Of a DNA stretch of 64,000 bases, positions 19,053 through 27,156 are shown piece after piece. The notes beneath the pieces are model-generated. The model was not told where the DNA came from, searched no databases, and was given only the letters and a program-made list of their open reading frames with translations. The DNA is from Rhodospirillaceae bacterium (GTDB lineage: Bacteria > Pseudomonadota > Alphaproteobacteria > Dongiales > Dongiaceae), in assembly GCA_008012315.1 (NCBI GenBank), contig SSEL01000019.1, positions 49,213 to 113,212 on the forward strand, read 5' to 3'. Within the stretch, counting starts at the first letter, position 1. Each line of letters opens with the position of its first letter. The position numbers and the translations under genes were made by a program.

Positions 19053-19082
19053 GCCGGACCACCGGACCTTCAGTTGTTGCTT

Positions 19083-20747
19083 TTAATTGATGACGGTGCG
19101 GCAGAATTCCTCGCTGTAGCGTTCCCGGATATCGGTGCAGGCTTTCTGCGCCGCTTCCAGCGAGGTGAAGGGACCGGCAAAGAGACGATAGATCTCGCCT
19201 TTCTGACTGTTGTCGTAATAGCGGAAATCCGGCGTCAGCTTGTTCAGCACACCCGGATATTTCTGCAGCAACCGGTCCCAGGCCGATTGCGCACCACCCT
19301 GGTCCCGCTTGCTGGCGAGCCAGATGCGATAGATGCGTTTGCCGTTGCTGAGATCCTCCGCCACCGGTACCGCAGGCTCTGCCGGTTTCGCGGCACCGGC
19401 CGTCTTGGTTTCAGCCGTCTTGGTTTCCGCCTTGACGGGCTCGGTTTTGGCAGGTTCGGCCGCAGCCTCGTGCGTCGAGGACTGTTCCGCCGGCGCGGCC
19501 TCCGGCTTGACAGCGGTTTCCGCCGGCGCCGCCTGGTTCGCATCGGCATTCGCCGCGTCGTCCTTTGCCGGCTCCGGTTGTTTGGCGGCATCGGCAGCCG
19601 GTGTGGCATCGGCCACGTTTTCAGCGCCATCGGTCTTCGCTGCATCGGCGGCGTCATCCGCCGGATCGGGCGTGGACATTTCATCCGGCCGCAGCGCCGA
19701 TGACTGATCGGCCGTGTCGTCTTTGCTCGCCTCGTCCTTGGCGGTGTCGTTCTTCGCCTGATCCTGCGCGGCTTGTTTTTCTGTCGCCGGCTCGGCCTTG
19801 GCCTCGTTTTCTTGGGCGTCAGTTTCCGGTTGCTTCGCCGCTTCGGCAGCCGCTTTATCGACGGTTTTTTCCGGCGTCTTTTCTTCGGCTTTTGCCGCGG
19901 TCCTCACAGCCGTGTCGTTCGCCGCCTGCTTGCCATCAGTTTTGTTATCGGCCGGCGGTTGAGGCTGTTGCCTTGCCTCGGCCACCTGTGTCGCCTGCGC
20001 TGTCGCGCCATCGGCCGCGGCCGGCGCCAGCGCCGCCATCAGCGCCTTGGCGCCCGGATGGCCGTTCTCGGCGGCGCGCCGATACCAGTCATAAGCGAGC
20101 TTCGGATTCTTGGCGACGCCGAGACCATCGCCATACATCTTGCCGAGCGCGAATTGCGCTTCGGGGAGATTGCCCTCCGCCGCCTGGGTGATCAGTTCCA
20201 ACGCCTTGCGGTCATCCTGCGGCACAACATTGCCGCTGGAATATTGAACCCCGAGATTGAACAGGGCCACGGTATAGCCGGCGGCAGCGGCCTCGGTCCA
20301 AAGCTGGACCGCCTTGGCCGGATCGCGCGCGACGCCACGGCCGTCGGCATAGAGCCGCGCCAGATTGTTCTTGGCCCCCGGCAAGCCTTGTTTCGACGCC
20401 GCCTCGTACCAGCGGACCGCCGATTTGAGATCCGGCTTGCCGCCGATCTTGCCCATCTCATAGAGCAGGCCGAGGCCCTGCTGCGCCTGGGCGTCACCGG
20501 CTTGCGCGGCGGCCTGCCAGTCATGAAAGGCGGTCTGGAAGTCGTCGCTGCTGAAAGCTTGGAGGCCGCTACGGTAATCGGCAAAGGCCGGCGCCGCGAC
20601 GGCAAGGCTGCCGCAAATCACCATCAACCCGAGAAACGGCAGCCCGAGAACCGGCCGCCAGGACGAAAAAGCTTGCCGGAGAGACCGGACCGCGGGATTC
20701 GGGCTGCAATGCGCCTGCAGCGAGGCAGAAAGTCGAGTCGAGTTCAT
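19083..20747 (-). CDS. Secreted Sel1-repeat protein with SPOR domain
   Basis: About 554 residues from the ATG at 20745-20747. A long basic N-region and a hydrophobic stretch (VLGLPFLGLMVICGSLAVAA) ending near AFA form a signal peptide. Five Sel1-type tetratricopeptide repeats follow (GLGLLYEMGKIGG, LARLYADGRGVARD, LGVQYSSGN, LGKMYGDGLGVAKN). Then comes a ~230-residue Ala/Glu/Lys/Pro-rich linker, and a C-terminal SPOR domain starting near GKRIYRIWLAS. SPOR domains bind denuded septal peptidoglycan, so a periplasmic, division-associated scaffold role is likely. The gene ends 31 bases before nnr on the same strand, so co-transcription is possible. Confidence 0.85.
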   Translation of the reverse strand: MNSTRLSASLQAHCSPNPAVRSLRQAFSSWRPVLGLPFLGLMVICGSLAVAAPAFADYRSGLQAFSSDDFQTAFHDWQAAAQAGDAQAQQGLGLLYEMGKIGGKPDLKSAVRWYEAASKQGLPGAKNNLARLYADGRGVARDPAKAVQLWTEAAAAGYTVALFNLGVQYSSGNVVPQDDRKALELITQAAEGNLPEAQFALGKMYGDGLGVAKNPKLAYDWYRRAAENGHPGAKALMAALAPAAADGATAQATQVAEARQQPQPPADNKTDGKQAANDTAVRTAAKAEEKTPEKTVDKAAAEAAKQPETDAQENEAKAEPATEKQAAQDQAKNDTAKDEASKDDTADQSSALRPDEMSTPDPADDAADAAKTDGAENVADATPAADAAKQPEPAKDDAANADANQAAPAETAVKPEAAPAEQSSTHEAAAEPAKTEPVKAETKTAETKTAGAAKPAEPAVPVAEDLSNGKRIYRIWLASKRDQGGAQSAWDRLLQKYPGVLNKLTPDFRYYDNSQKGEIYRLFAGPFTSLEAAQKACTDIRERYSEEFCRTVIN

Positions 20748-20849
20748 GCCGCAACTATGCCGCCCGGTCCGTTGGATCGCAATTCGCAAAGCAGCTTCAC
20801 AACCTATCACCGCACGGACCACCCTTGAAAATCTGTCTTCGAAACCGGA

Positions 20850-21254
20850 TCAATTCGGCCGGGACGGCGTCTCGCCAGCCTGCTTGCGGGGAGGGGCGGA
20901 AATCGGCCCCGCCTGATGATGAATCATCCGCCAGAGCGTGCCCTCGCGCACGAACAGGTTGGTCGCGATGCCGAAATGGCCGTTGACCGCTTCGAAGCAG
21001 CAGACGATGCCGACACCATTGACCAGGGCAATTTCCTGTACCTGGAAACTGATGCTGTCAGGTTCGCTATTAGCAAAGATCTCTTGCCAGCTCGTTAAGA
21101 TACGCTCCCGGCCGCAGATGGGATGGGCCCCGGGATGCAGGCAGCGGGCCTCGGTCTCCTGGGCCCAGACATCCGCCATCAGATCGCCGTCCAAAGCGGC
21201 AAAAGCGCGGTAGAAAGCTTCATTGGCGAAGCCGATGAGATCGATATCCGACAT
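20850..21254 (-). CDS. NTF2/SnoaL-like small protein
   Basis: 134 residues from the ATG at 21252-21254 (an alternative start lies 18 codons upstream). The pattern FANEAFYRAFAALDGDLMADVW, then HPGAHPICGRERILTSWQEIF and a C-terminal LWRMIHHQAGP, is that of the SnoaL_3/DUF4440-type NTF2-like fold: a cone-shaped alpha+beta barrel used as a small-ligand pocket or enzyme scaffold. Specific function is not known. It precedes the Sel1/SPOR gene on the same strand by 103 bases, and faces away from the epimerase gene across the palindromic element at 21469-21605. Confidence 0.8.
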   Translation of the reverse strand: MSDIDLIGFANEAFYRAFAALDGDLMADVWAQETEARCLHPGAHPICGRERILTSWQEIFANSEPDSISFQVQEIALVNGVGIVCCFEAVNGHFGIATNLFVREGTLWRMIHHQAGPISAPPRKQAGETPSRPN

Positions 21255-21468
21255 GGCGAGGCGCCCTTCTGCTGCGGCCCGGTCGTTTGCGGTGCCTGAA
21301 TTTCGCACAATCTGTACTTCATGGCCCGCTGCGGTTATTTCAGAGTTAGCGCAGATATCCGGAGCTGTCAGCTTCCATGCGGCCGCCTGCGCCGGGTCGC
21401 CGCAGGGACAGCCGGGTGTCGGTGCGGGTCTTGCCTTTACACCGCCGGCTCTGCACCATGCGCGCCAA

Positions 21469-21605
21469 CTAGAGCCGGATCGTTTTAGACGAAATCGCTT
21501 CGCGATTTTGTTGAAAACGTGAATCCGACTCTCTTTTATAAGATCGAGGACGATTCACGTCTTTGACGGAAGTAAATGCCTCCGTCAAAGACGATCGCGC
21601 TCCAG
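21469..21605. repeat. MITE-like palindromic element, copy 1 (long form)
   Basis: Begins CTAGAGCCGGATCG and ends CGATCGCGCTCCAG, imperfect terminal inverted repeats of about 13 bases. Inside are CGTTTTAGAC/GTTGAAAACG arms with an inner AAATCGC/GCGATTT hairpin, and an extra perfect ten-base hairpin CTTTGACGGA/TCCGTCAAAG (21571-21600 region). A shorter copy is at 47892-47987. The right end abuts the ribosome site of the epimerase gene. Confidence 0.8.
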
Positions 21606-21617
21606 GGAGAAGAACAA

Positions 21618-22022
21618 ATGATCGGCCGTTTGAATCACGTCGCCATTGCCGTACCGGACCTGTCCGCGGCCACGGCACTCTACCGGGACACTTTGGGCGC
21701 GAAAGTATCCGCCCCCATGCCGCAGCCCAAGCACGGCGTCACGGTGGTTTTCGTCGAACTGCCGAACACCAAGATCGAGCTGCTGCAGCCGCTGGGCGAG
21801 AGTTCCCCGATCGCCGCCTTCCTGGAGCGCAACAGCAGCGGCGGCATCCATCACGTCTGTTATGAGGTCGACGACATCATCGCCGCCCGTGATCGACTGA
21901 AGCAGCAGGGCGCCCGCGTGCTGGGCGACGGCGAGCCGAAGATCGGCGCCCATGACAAGCCGGTTTTGTTTTTGCATCCGAAGGATTTCGTCGGCACCCT
22001 GATCGAATTGGAGCAGGCATGA
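21618..22022 (+). CDS. mce: Methylmalonyl-CoA epimerase
   Basis: 134 residues from the ATG at 21618, which follows AGGGAGAAG. Vicinal-oxygen-chelate (glyoxalase) fold: LNHVAIAVPDL supplies the first metal His, IHHVCYEVDD the second, and the C-terminal LIELEQ the Glu ligand. It interconverts (S)- and (R)-methylmalonyl-CoA in propionyl-CoA catabolism before the B12-dependent mutase; the mutase genes are not in this window. It overlaps the DUF1467 gene by four bases (ATGA), an operon arrangement common in alphaproteobacteria. The MITE-like repeat ends 12 bases before the start. Confidence 0.95.
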   Translation: MIGRLNHVAIAVPDLSAATALYRDTLGAKVSAPMPQPKHGVTVVFVELPNTKIELLQPLGESSPIAAFLERNSSGGIHHVCYEVDDIIAARDRLKQQGARVLGDGEPKIGAHDKPVLFLHPKDFVGTLIELEQA

Positions 22023-22276
22023 GTTTCTCCGAGATCTTTGGGCAGCTCCTGACCTATTCCCTTCTTTGGGTTCTCTGCCTGTTCGTCGTGCTGCCGTTCG
22101 GTGTCAAGCCTGATGAGTCGCCGGAGATCGGCCATGATCCGGGCGCGCCGGCCAATCCGGCATTGAAGAAAAAAGTACTTGCAACCTCGCTGCTGGCCTT
22201 GGTGCTGTGGGGGATCGTGTTCTATTTCACCCATGTTCTCGGCTATTCGCTGCAATCGATTTTCGAGAATCAATGA
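22019..22276 (+). CDS. DUF1467 small membrane protein
   Basis: 85 residues with two predicted membrane helices (LTYSLLWVLCLFVVLPFGV and VLATSLLALVLWGIVFYF) joined by a short cytoplasmic or periplasmic loop containing GVKPDESPEIGHDPGAP, the hallmark of the family. Function is unknown. It overlaps the epimerase gene by four bases upstream and the glycosylase gene downstream by ATGATG/TGA, so the three are translationally coupled. Confidence 0.92.
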   Translation: MSFSEIFGQLLTYSLLWVLCLFVVLPFGVKPDESPEIGHDPGAPANPALKKKVLATSLLALVLWGIVFYFTHVLGYSLQSIFENQ

Positions 22277-22848
22277 TGAGCGGCTTGACGGGATATTGCC
22301 ACAGTGCGCTGGGCCATGAATGGCATGAGCCCTATCACAATCAGCATTACGGCTTTCCCATCGCCGATGATGATCAGCTTTTCGAAAGGCTGATCCTGGA
22401 GATCAACCAGGCAGGGTTGAGCTGGCTGACCATCCTGAAGCGGCAGGCCTCCTTTCACGCCGCTTACAGCAATTTCGCGATCGCCAAGGTGGCGAAATAC
22501 GGTGAGAAGGATCGCGCGCGGCTGCTCGCCGATCCCGGCATCATCCGCAACCGGCTGAAAGTCGATGCGGCGATCGAGAATGCGCGGCGCATCCAGGCGT
22601 TGCAGAAGAGCCATGGCAGTTTTCAGGCCTGGCTGGCCGCACAGCATCCGCTGCGCAAGACCGATTGGGTGAAGCTGTTCAAGAAGACCTTCGTCTTCAC
22701 CGGCGGCGAGATCGTTGGTGAATTCCTGATGAGCACCGGCTATCTGCCCGGTGCCCATGTCGAAGCCTGTCCGGTCTATAAAAAAATCGCCAAGCTCGGC
22801 CCGCCTTGGATGAAGGCGGAACGCAGGGGCATGCGCTTCCACGACTGA
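22273..22848 (+). CDS. tag: DNA-3-methyladenine glycosylase I
   Basis: About 191 residues. The start is ATG at 22273 or 22276, both at the DUF1467 stop. The N-terminus has the zinc-type Cys and His (YC near residue 10, PYHNQHYG near 20). EINQAGLSWLTILKRQ matches the family signature, and the C-terminal GAHVEACPVYKK holds the His-x3-Cys zinc partners. Tag excises 3-methyladenine from alkylated DNA. It is the last gene of the mce-DUF1467-tag operon; a strong hairpin lies 150 bases downstream. Confidence 0.93.
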   Translation: MMSGLTGYCHSALGHEWHEPYHNQHYGFPIADDDQLFERLILEINQAGLSWLTILKRQASFHAAYSNFAIAKVAKYGEKDRARLLADPGIIRNRLKVDAAIENARRIQALQKSHGSFQAWLAAQHPLRKTDWVKLFKKTFVFTGGEIVGEFLMSTGYLPGAHVEACPVYKKIAKLGPPWMKAERRGMRFHD

Positions 22849-23000
22849 TCCGCGGGCGCCCTCGCTTCAACGCATCGATGCGCAGCGCACCGGGTGTGAG
22901 TGCCGTCACAGGAAGATGCGGGCTTTGGCCGCGGGGGCTTGTCGCCGCCGCGCGGTCCTCCTACATGTAGCGGACTGAGGTTTGCCAGGATGCGGACAGC

Positions 23001-23033
23001 AAAAAAGGCAAGCCTCCACGCGCTTGCCTTTTC
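23001..23033. terminator. Bidirectional terminator-like hairpin
   Basis: AAAAGGCAAG and CTTGCCTTTT form a perfect ten-base stem, with A and T runs on either side, so it can terminate in both directions. It is the likely end of the mce-DUF1467-tag transcript. Confidence 0.75.
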
Positions 23034-23169
23034 TGCCGATTTACTCCCCTCCCCAAGGCCGGAACCGGGCCGAACCACGGAGCGACACATCTTCCCAGAA
23101 CTTGGACCGTGGCTTTTGCCACTCGGCTCGACTTGACGTCGATAGAGGCAGCCTATCGTAACGAGATCG

Positions 23170-23254
23170 GGTCAGTCACGCGGCAAATACATGACTGACC
23201 TGCGAAGCCGGCAATTACGGAATAAACGATTCCGTAATCTGACCGGCCGGTCAG
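23170..23254. promoter_or_regulatory. Cluster of three perfect inverted repeats
   Basis: GGTCAGTCA/TGACTGACC (23170-23200), ATTACGGAAT/ATTCCGTAAT (23214-23238) and the 16-base palindrome CTGACCGGCCGGTCAG (23239-23254) lie within 85 bases, next to an AT-rich patch. Role unknown: operators, a replication or segregation site, or a degenerate mobile element end are all possible. Confidence 0.4.
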
Positions 23255-23539
23255 CTTATATAAAAAATTTAACTTATTGATTCGTATGATAGAATTTGAC
23301 TGTTACAAGATTATTACCGCATCTGCGACAATTTAGCTCATGATTGCGTCGCAAATAAGCCATTTTCTCGACTCCATCTGAACAATCGAGCGAAGCCTTC
23401 CGACTCGCGATTCGGCACCGACACAATCGGTTTCGACCATCCACACGACAGAGCTTCCAGTTCGAGCTTCCCGAGCAAGGACCACGCAAGAAAATGCAGC
23501 CGGCAATAGCCTGACTGCATGCAAAGTCCCATTTTCAGG

Positions 23540-23559
23540 AAGGCCCTCCTGCGAGGGCC
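23540..23559 (-). terminator. Hairpin downstream of tRNA-His
   Basis: AGGCCCTC/GAGGGCCT with a four-base loop, directly after the tRNA 3' end on the minus strand. The following sequence is only weakly T-rich (TTCCTG). Confidence 0.55.
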
Positions 23560-23562
23560 TGT

Positions 23563-23640
23563 TGGGGCGAGTGACCGGTCTCGAACCGGCGACCTCCAGA
23601 GCCACAATCTGGCGCTCTAACCAACTGAGCTACACCCGCC
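23563..23640 (-). tRNA. tRNA-His (anticodon GUG)
   Basis: Acceptor GCGGGTG/CACTCGC with the extra 5' G(-1) paired to C73 that identifies tRNA-His, D arm GCTCAGTTGGTTAGAGC, anticodon stem CCAGA/TCTGG with loop TTGTGGC (anticodon GTG), T loop TTCGAGA, encoded CCA. Confidence 0.97.
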
Positions 23641-23908
23641 ACAGGCGCGGGAGGGTGTAACCGAAGGCGCCGCATCGCGTCAAGCAATAAGCCGTAAGTT
23701 CCTATAAGAAACGGCATTCGCCCGGCTTTTAGCCCGCCCGGCCGGCGTCCGGCGCAAGTTACCGGTATCGTGGTCGTCATTTCGCAAAATCTGGTCGTCC
23801 GGCGGTCTTCTTCAACAGCGATTCCGGCTACACTCCCCCGATCCGGCCGGCGGGGCGATTGCCGCGCGATGCCGGCTTTCTTCACCGCTAGAGAATAAGG
23901 ATCAGTCA

Positions 23909-25093
23909 ATGCTTCAACTGGCGAGCGGCATGGGCCGCCTGGGAACGGAATCGGCATTCGAGGTATTGGCGCGTGCCAAGGCGCTCGAAGCTCAGGGCAA
24001 GAGCATCATTTCGCTGTCGATCGGCCAGCCGGATTTCCAGACCCCGGGCCATATCGTGGAAGCCGCCGTCAAGGCGCTGAAGGACGGCCATCACGGCTAT
24101 ACCCCGGCCAACGGCATTCCCCAGGTGCGCGAAGCCGTCGCCGCCGATCTCAACAAGCGTCACGGCGTCAATGTCGATCCGGCCAATGTGCTGATCGTGC
24201 CGGGCGGCAAGGTCACCATGTTCTTCGCCATCCTGATGTTCGGCGAACCGGGTGCCGAGATCGTTTATCCGAATCCGGGCTTCCCGATCTATGAATCGGC
24301 GATCAAGTTCACCGGTGCGACCCCGGTGCCGATGCCGCTGTTGGAAAAGAACGGCTTTGGCTTCAAGGCCGATGACGTGCTGAGCCTGATCACGCCGAAG
24401 ACCCGCCTGATCATCATCAACAGCCCGGCCAATCCGACCGGCGGCATCGTTGAGAAGGCGGAGATCGACAAGCTGGTCGCCGGCCTGGAGAAGTTCCCCA
24501 ATGTCGCCATCATGAGCGATGAGATCTATTCCGAGATGCTGTATGACGGCAAGGTCCACACCAGCCTGCTGAAATACCCGCAGCTCGCCGATCGCCTGAT
24601 CATGCTGGACGGCTGGTCGAAGACCTATGCCATGACCGGCTGGCGCATGGGCTATTCGGTATGGCCGAAGCATCTGATCGAGCAGGCGACGCGCCTGGCG
24701 ATCAACTGCCACTCCTGCGTCAATGCCGCCGCCCAATGGGCGGGTGTCGCCGCCCTCACCGGCCCGAAGGACGAAGTCGCCAAGATGATGAAGGCGTTCG
24801 ACGAGCGCCGCCGTTTCGTGGTCGGCGAGCTGAACAAGCTGCCGGGTGTGAGCTGCATCACGCCCTATGGCGCGTTCTATGCCTTCCCGAATATCAGCGG
24901 CACCGGCTTCAAGTCGAAGGAGCTGGAAGTGAAGCTGCTCGATGAAGCGGGCGTCGCCTCGATTGCCGGCACCAGCTTCGGCGCCCATGGCGAAGGCTAT
25001 ATCCGCATCTCCTATGCGAACTCGATCGAGAATATCGGCGAGGCGATGAAGCGGATCGGCAAGTGGCTCGACGCCAACCGCAAGGCGGCGTGA
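23909..25093 (+). CDS. PLP-dependent class I/II aminotransferase
   Basis: 394 residues, ATG preceded by AAGGATC. Fold-type I features: SIGQPDFQTPGH near residue 36, the cofactor-binding NSPANPTGG (near 170), and the Schiff-base Lys238 in GWSKTYAMTGWRMGY, with the C-terminal Arg in YIRISYAN binding the substrate carboxylate. It belongs to the large aspartate/aromatic-type aminotransferase group; exact amino donor and acceptor are not evident. It is a single gene with its own terminator at 25121-25150, and its upstream neighbour is tRNA-His on the other strand. Confidence 0.88.
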   Translation: MLQLASGMGRLGTESAFEVLARAKALEAQGKSIISLSIGQPDFQTPGHIVEAAVKALKDGHHGYTPANGIPQVREAVAADLNKRHGVNVDPANVLIVPGGKVTMFFAILMFGEPGAEIVYPNPGFPIYESAIKFTGATPVPMPLLEKNGFGFKADDVLSLITPKTRLIIINSPANPTGGIVEKAEIDKLVAGLEKFPNVAIMSDEIYSEMLYDGKVHTSLLKYPQLADRLIMLDGWSKTYAMTGWRMGYSVWPKHLIEQATRLAINCHSCVNAAAQWAGVAALTGPKDEVAKMMKAFDERRRFVVGELNKLPGVSCITPYGAFYAFPNISGTGFKSKELEVKLLDEAGVASIAGTSFGAHGEGYIRISYANSIENIGEAMKRIGKWLDANRKAA

Positions 25094-25120
25094 TCACATC
25101 TCGTCTCATTCCGAGAGGCT

Positions 25121-25150
25121 AAAAGGCCCGGAGCAATCCGGGCCTTTTTC
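25121..25150 (+). terminator. Rho-independent terminator of the aminotransferase gene
   Basis: AAAAGGCCCGGA and TCCGGGCCTTTTT form a strong stem with a short loop and a T run, 28 bases after the stop. Confidence 0.92.
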
Positions 25151-25208
25151 ATTGCTTGATCGACATTCCCCGTTACAGTCATCCCGTCATTTTTCAGGGG
25201 AAGCGAGT

Positions 25209-26531
25209 ATGAGCGTGTTTTCCAGCTTTACCGGCCAGGCTTTGCCGGACCGTGCCGATGTCGTCATCATTGGCGCCGGCATCATGGGCTGTGCCACCGC
25301 CTATTACCTCGCCAAGCGCGGGGTCAGCGTGGTGCTCCTGGATAAATCGCGCATCGCCGGCCAGCAATCGACCCGCGCCTGGGGTTTCGTGCGGATCATG
25401 AGCCGGGACGCCGCCGAAGTGCCGCTGATGATGGAAGCGATGAAGATCTGGCCGGGGCTGGAAACGGAACTGCAGACCGATCTCGACTGGCGCCGGGAGG
25501 GCTGCTTGTTCATGGCCGATAGCGAGAAAGAACTGCAAGGCTATGAAGAATGGATGCCCATTGCCCGCGAATACCAGCTCGACACCAGATTGCTGAGCAC
25601 CGGCGAGGTTGCCAATCTGCTGCCCGGCCTGCGCGGTTCGGGCAAAGGCGGCCTTTACAGCCCGAGCGAAGGCCAGGCCGAGCCCAAGAAGGTGGCGCCG
25701 GCTTTCGCGCAACGCGCCGCCGAACTGGGCGCGCTGATTTTCGAAGGCTGTGGCGCGGTGAAGGTGGAAACCGTCAACGGCAAGGTCGATACGGTGCTGA
25801 CGGAAGCGGGCCCGGTGCGCACGAAGACCGTGCTGGTCTGCGCCGGGGCCAGTTCCTGGCGCGTGCTGCGCAACTTGAACCTGGATCTGCCGCAGCAATA
25901 TGTGCGCTCGACGGCGATGCGCACCAACCGCATCGCACCGCTGACCGGCCTCTGTTTCTATGGCCAGCATATCGGCTTTCGCCAGCGCAAGGATGGCAGC
26001 ATCACCTTGGCGGATGAAGTCTCCACCGATGTCGATCTCACGCTGGGCCATCTGCGCGCCATGCGCTGGTTCCTGCCGCCGATGGTGGAAATGCGCGATA
26101 TGTTCAGCTTCCACCTGAACGATTTCACCTGGCGCGATCTCGTCCACCGCCTGCCCTGGCGGCCGGAAGCGCAGCAGCCGCTGATCCATGACCGCGATCC
26201 GCTGATTCCCGCGAATGCCAGGCGGGTGCACCGCGCCATCGCCAATCTGCGTCACGCTTTCCCGGCCGCCGGCGCCGTGCAGGCGGTGGAAAGCTGGGCC
26301 TGCCATATCGACTGCATTCCCGACGGTATTCCCGTCATCGGGCCGCTGCCGGGGATCGATGGCCTCTTGCTGGCGACCGGCTATTGCGGCCATGGTTTCG
26401 CCATGGGGCCGATCACCGGCCAGCTGATGACCGAGTTGATCACCACCGGCACGACGGGTCTTGATCTGCACGCTTTCCGCTTCAGCCGTTTCGCCGAGGG
26501 CGACGTGAAGAAGCCGCGTGCGATATACTGA
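25209..26531 (+). CDS. FAD-dependent oxidoreductase of the DAO family
   Basis: 440 residues from the ATG at 25209, which follows AGGGGAAGCG. The dinucleotide-binding motif VVIIGAGIMGCATAYYLAKRG is at residues ~18-38, followed by the second conserved block STRAWGFVR. The C-terminal FAD contact ATGYCGHGFAMGP is typical of glycine/D-amino-acid/sarcosine-type oxidases and dehydrogenases. Substrate unknown; amines such as sarcosine or dimethylglycine are within the family range, which is interesting given the betaine-type Rieske oxygenase elsewhere in the window, but the two genes are 16 kb apart. It is transcribed alone, after the aminotransferase terminator. Confidence 0.85.
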   Translation: MSVFSSFTGQALPDRADVVIIGAGIMGCATAYYLAKRGVSVVLLDKSRIAGQQSTRAWGFVRIMSRDAAEVPLMMEAMKIWPGLETELQTDLDWRREGCLFMADSEKELQGYEEWMPIAREYQLDTRLLSTGEVANLLPGLRGSGKGGLYSPSEGQAEPKKVAPAFAQRAAELGALIFEGCGAVKVETVNGKVDTVLTEAGPVRTKTVLVCAGASSWRVLRNLNLDLPQQYVRSTAMRTNRIAPLTGLCFYGQHIGFRQRKDGSITLADEVSTDVDLTLGHLRAMRWFLPPMVEMRDMFSFHLNDFTWRDLVHRLPWRPEAQQPLIHDRDPLIPANARRVHRAIANLRHAFPAAGAVQAVESWACHIDCIPDGIPVIGPLPGIDGLLLATGYCGHGFAMGPITGQLMTELITTGTTGLDLHAFRFSRFAEGDVKKPRAIY

Positions 26532-26558
26532 GTCATTGAAGTCCTACTATCATTTGCC

Positions 26559-26597
26559 TGCCTAATTTTTGAGCAGACCTCGCCTGCAAATTAGGCA
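26559..26597. promoter_or_regulatory. Inverted repeat upstream of glnB
   Basis: TGCCTAATTT and AAATTAGGCA are perfect inverted arms separated by 19 bases, about 100-140 bases upstream of the predicted sigma-54 start site. This is the usual enhancer distance, but the arms do not match the NtrC consensus. It may alternatively terminate the upstream oxidoreductase transcript. Confidence 0.35.
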
Positions 26598-26668
26598 AGT
26601 GACCGACTGGCAGCAGGCGAAGCGGCTGACATGCCAGGAAATCCGCAGAAACCGGCGGCACTCCTCCC

Positions 26669-26684
26669 TGGCATGGCAATTGCT
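26669..26684 (+). promoter_or_regulatory. Sigma-54 (RpoN) promoter of glnB-glnA
   Basis: TGGCAT, five bases, then TTGCT: GG at -24 and GC at -12 are separated by exactly ten bases, as in the consensus TGGCAC-N5-TTGCW. Transcription should start near 26695, about 35 bases before the glnB ATG. Nitrogen control through NtrC would be expected. Confidence 0.8.
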
Positions 26685-26689
26685 GTTAA

Positions 26690-27070
<381 letters not shown>

Positions 27071-27156
27071 GGCACATACCATCATCACCCATCGCAGCGG
27101 GGATCATCGAATGCGGCGGGTGACATCGTGACAACCAACCGACAGGAAGACCGAAA

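Larger units (their letters stand above)
22849..23562. other. 714-base intergenic region rich in inverted repeats
   Basis: No supported gene. It contains a bidirectional terminator-like hairpin (23001-23033), a cluster of three inverted repeats (23170-23254), an AT-rich patch just after it (about 23255-23340) and a GC-rich hairpin next to tRNA-His (23540-23559). Reading frames of 70-90 codons on the minus strand extend through the tRNA-His gene and are discounted. Confidence 0.6.

Noticed and set aside
23333..23607. Two minus-strand frames of about 90 codons
   Set aside because: They run through the tRNA-His gene and cannot be coding.
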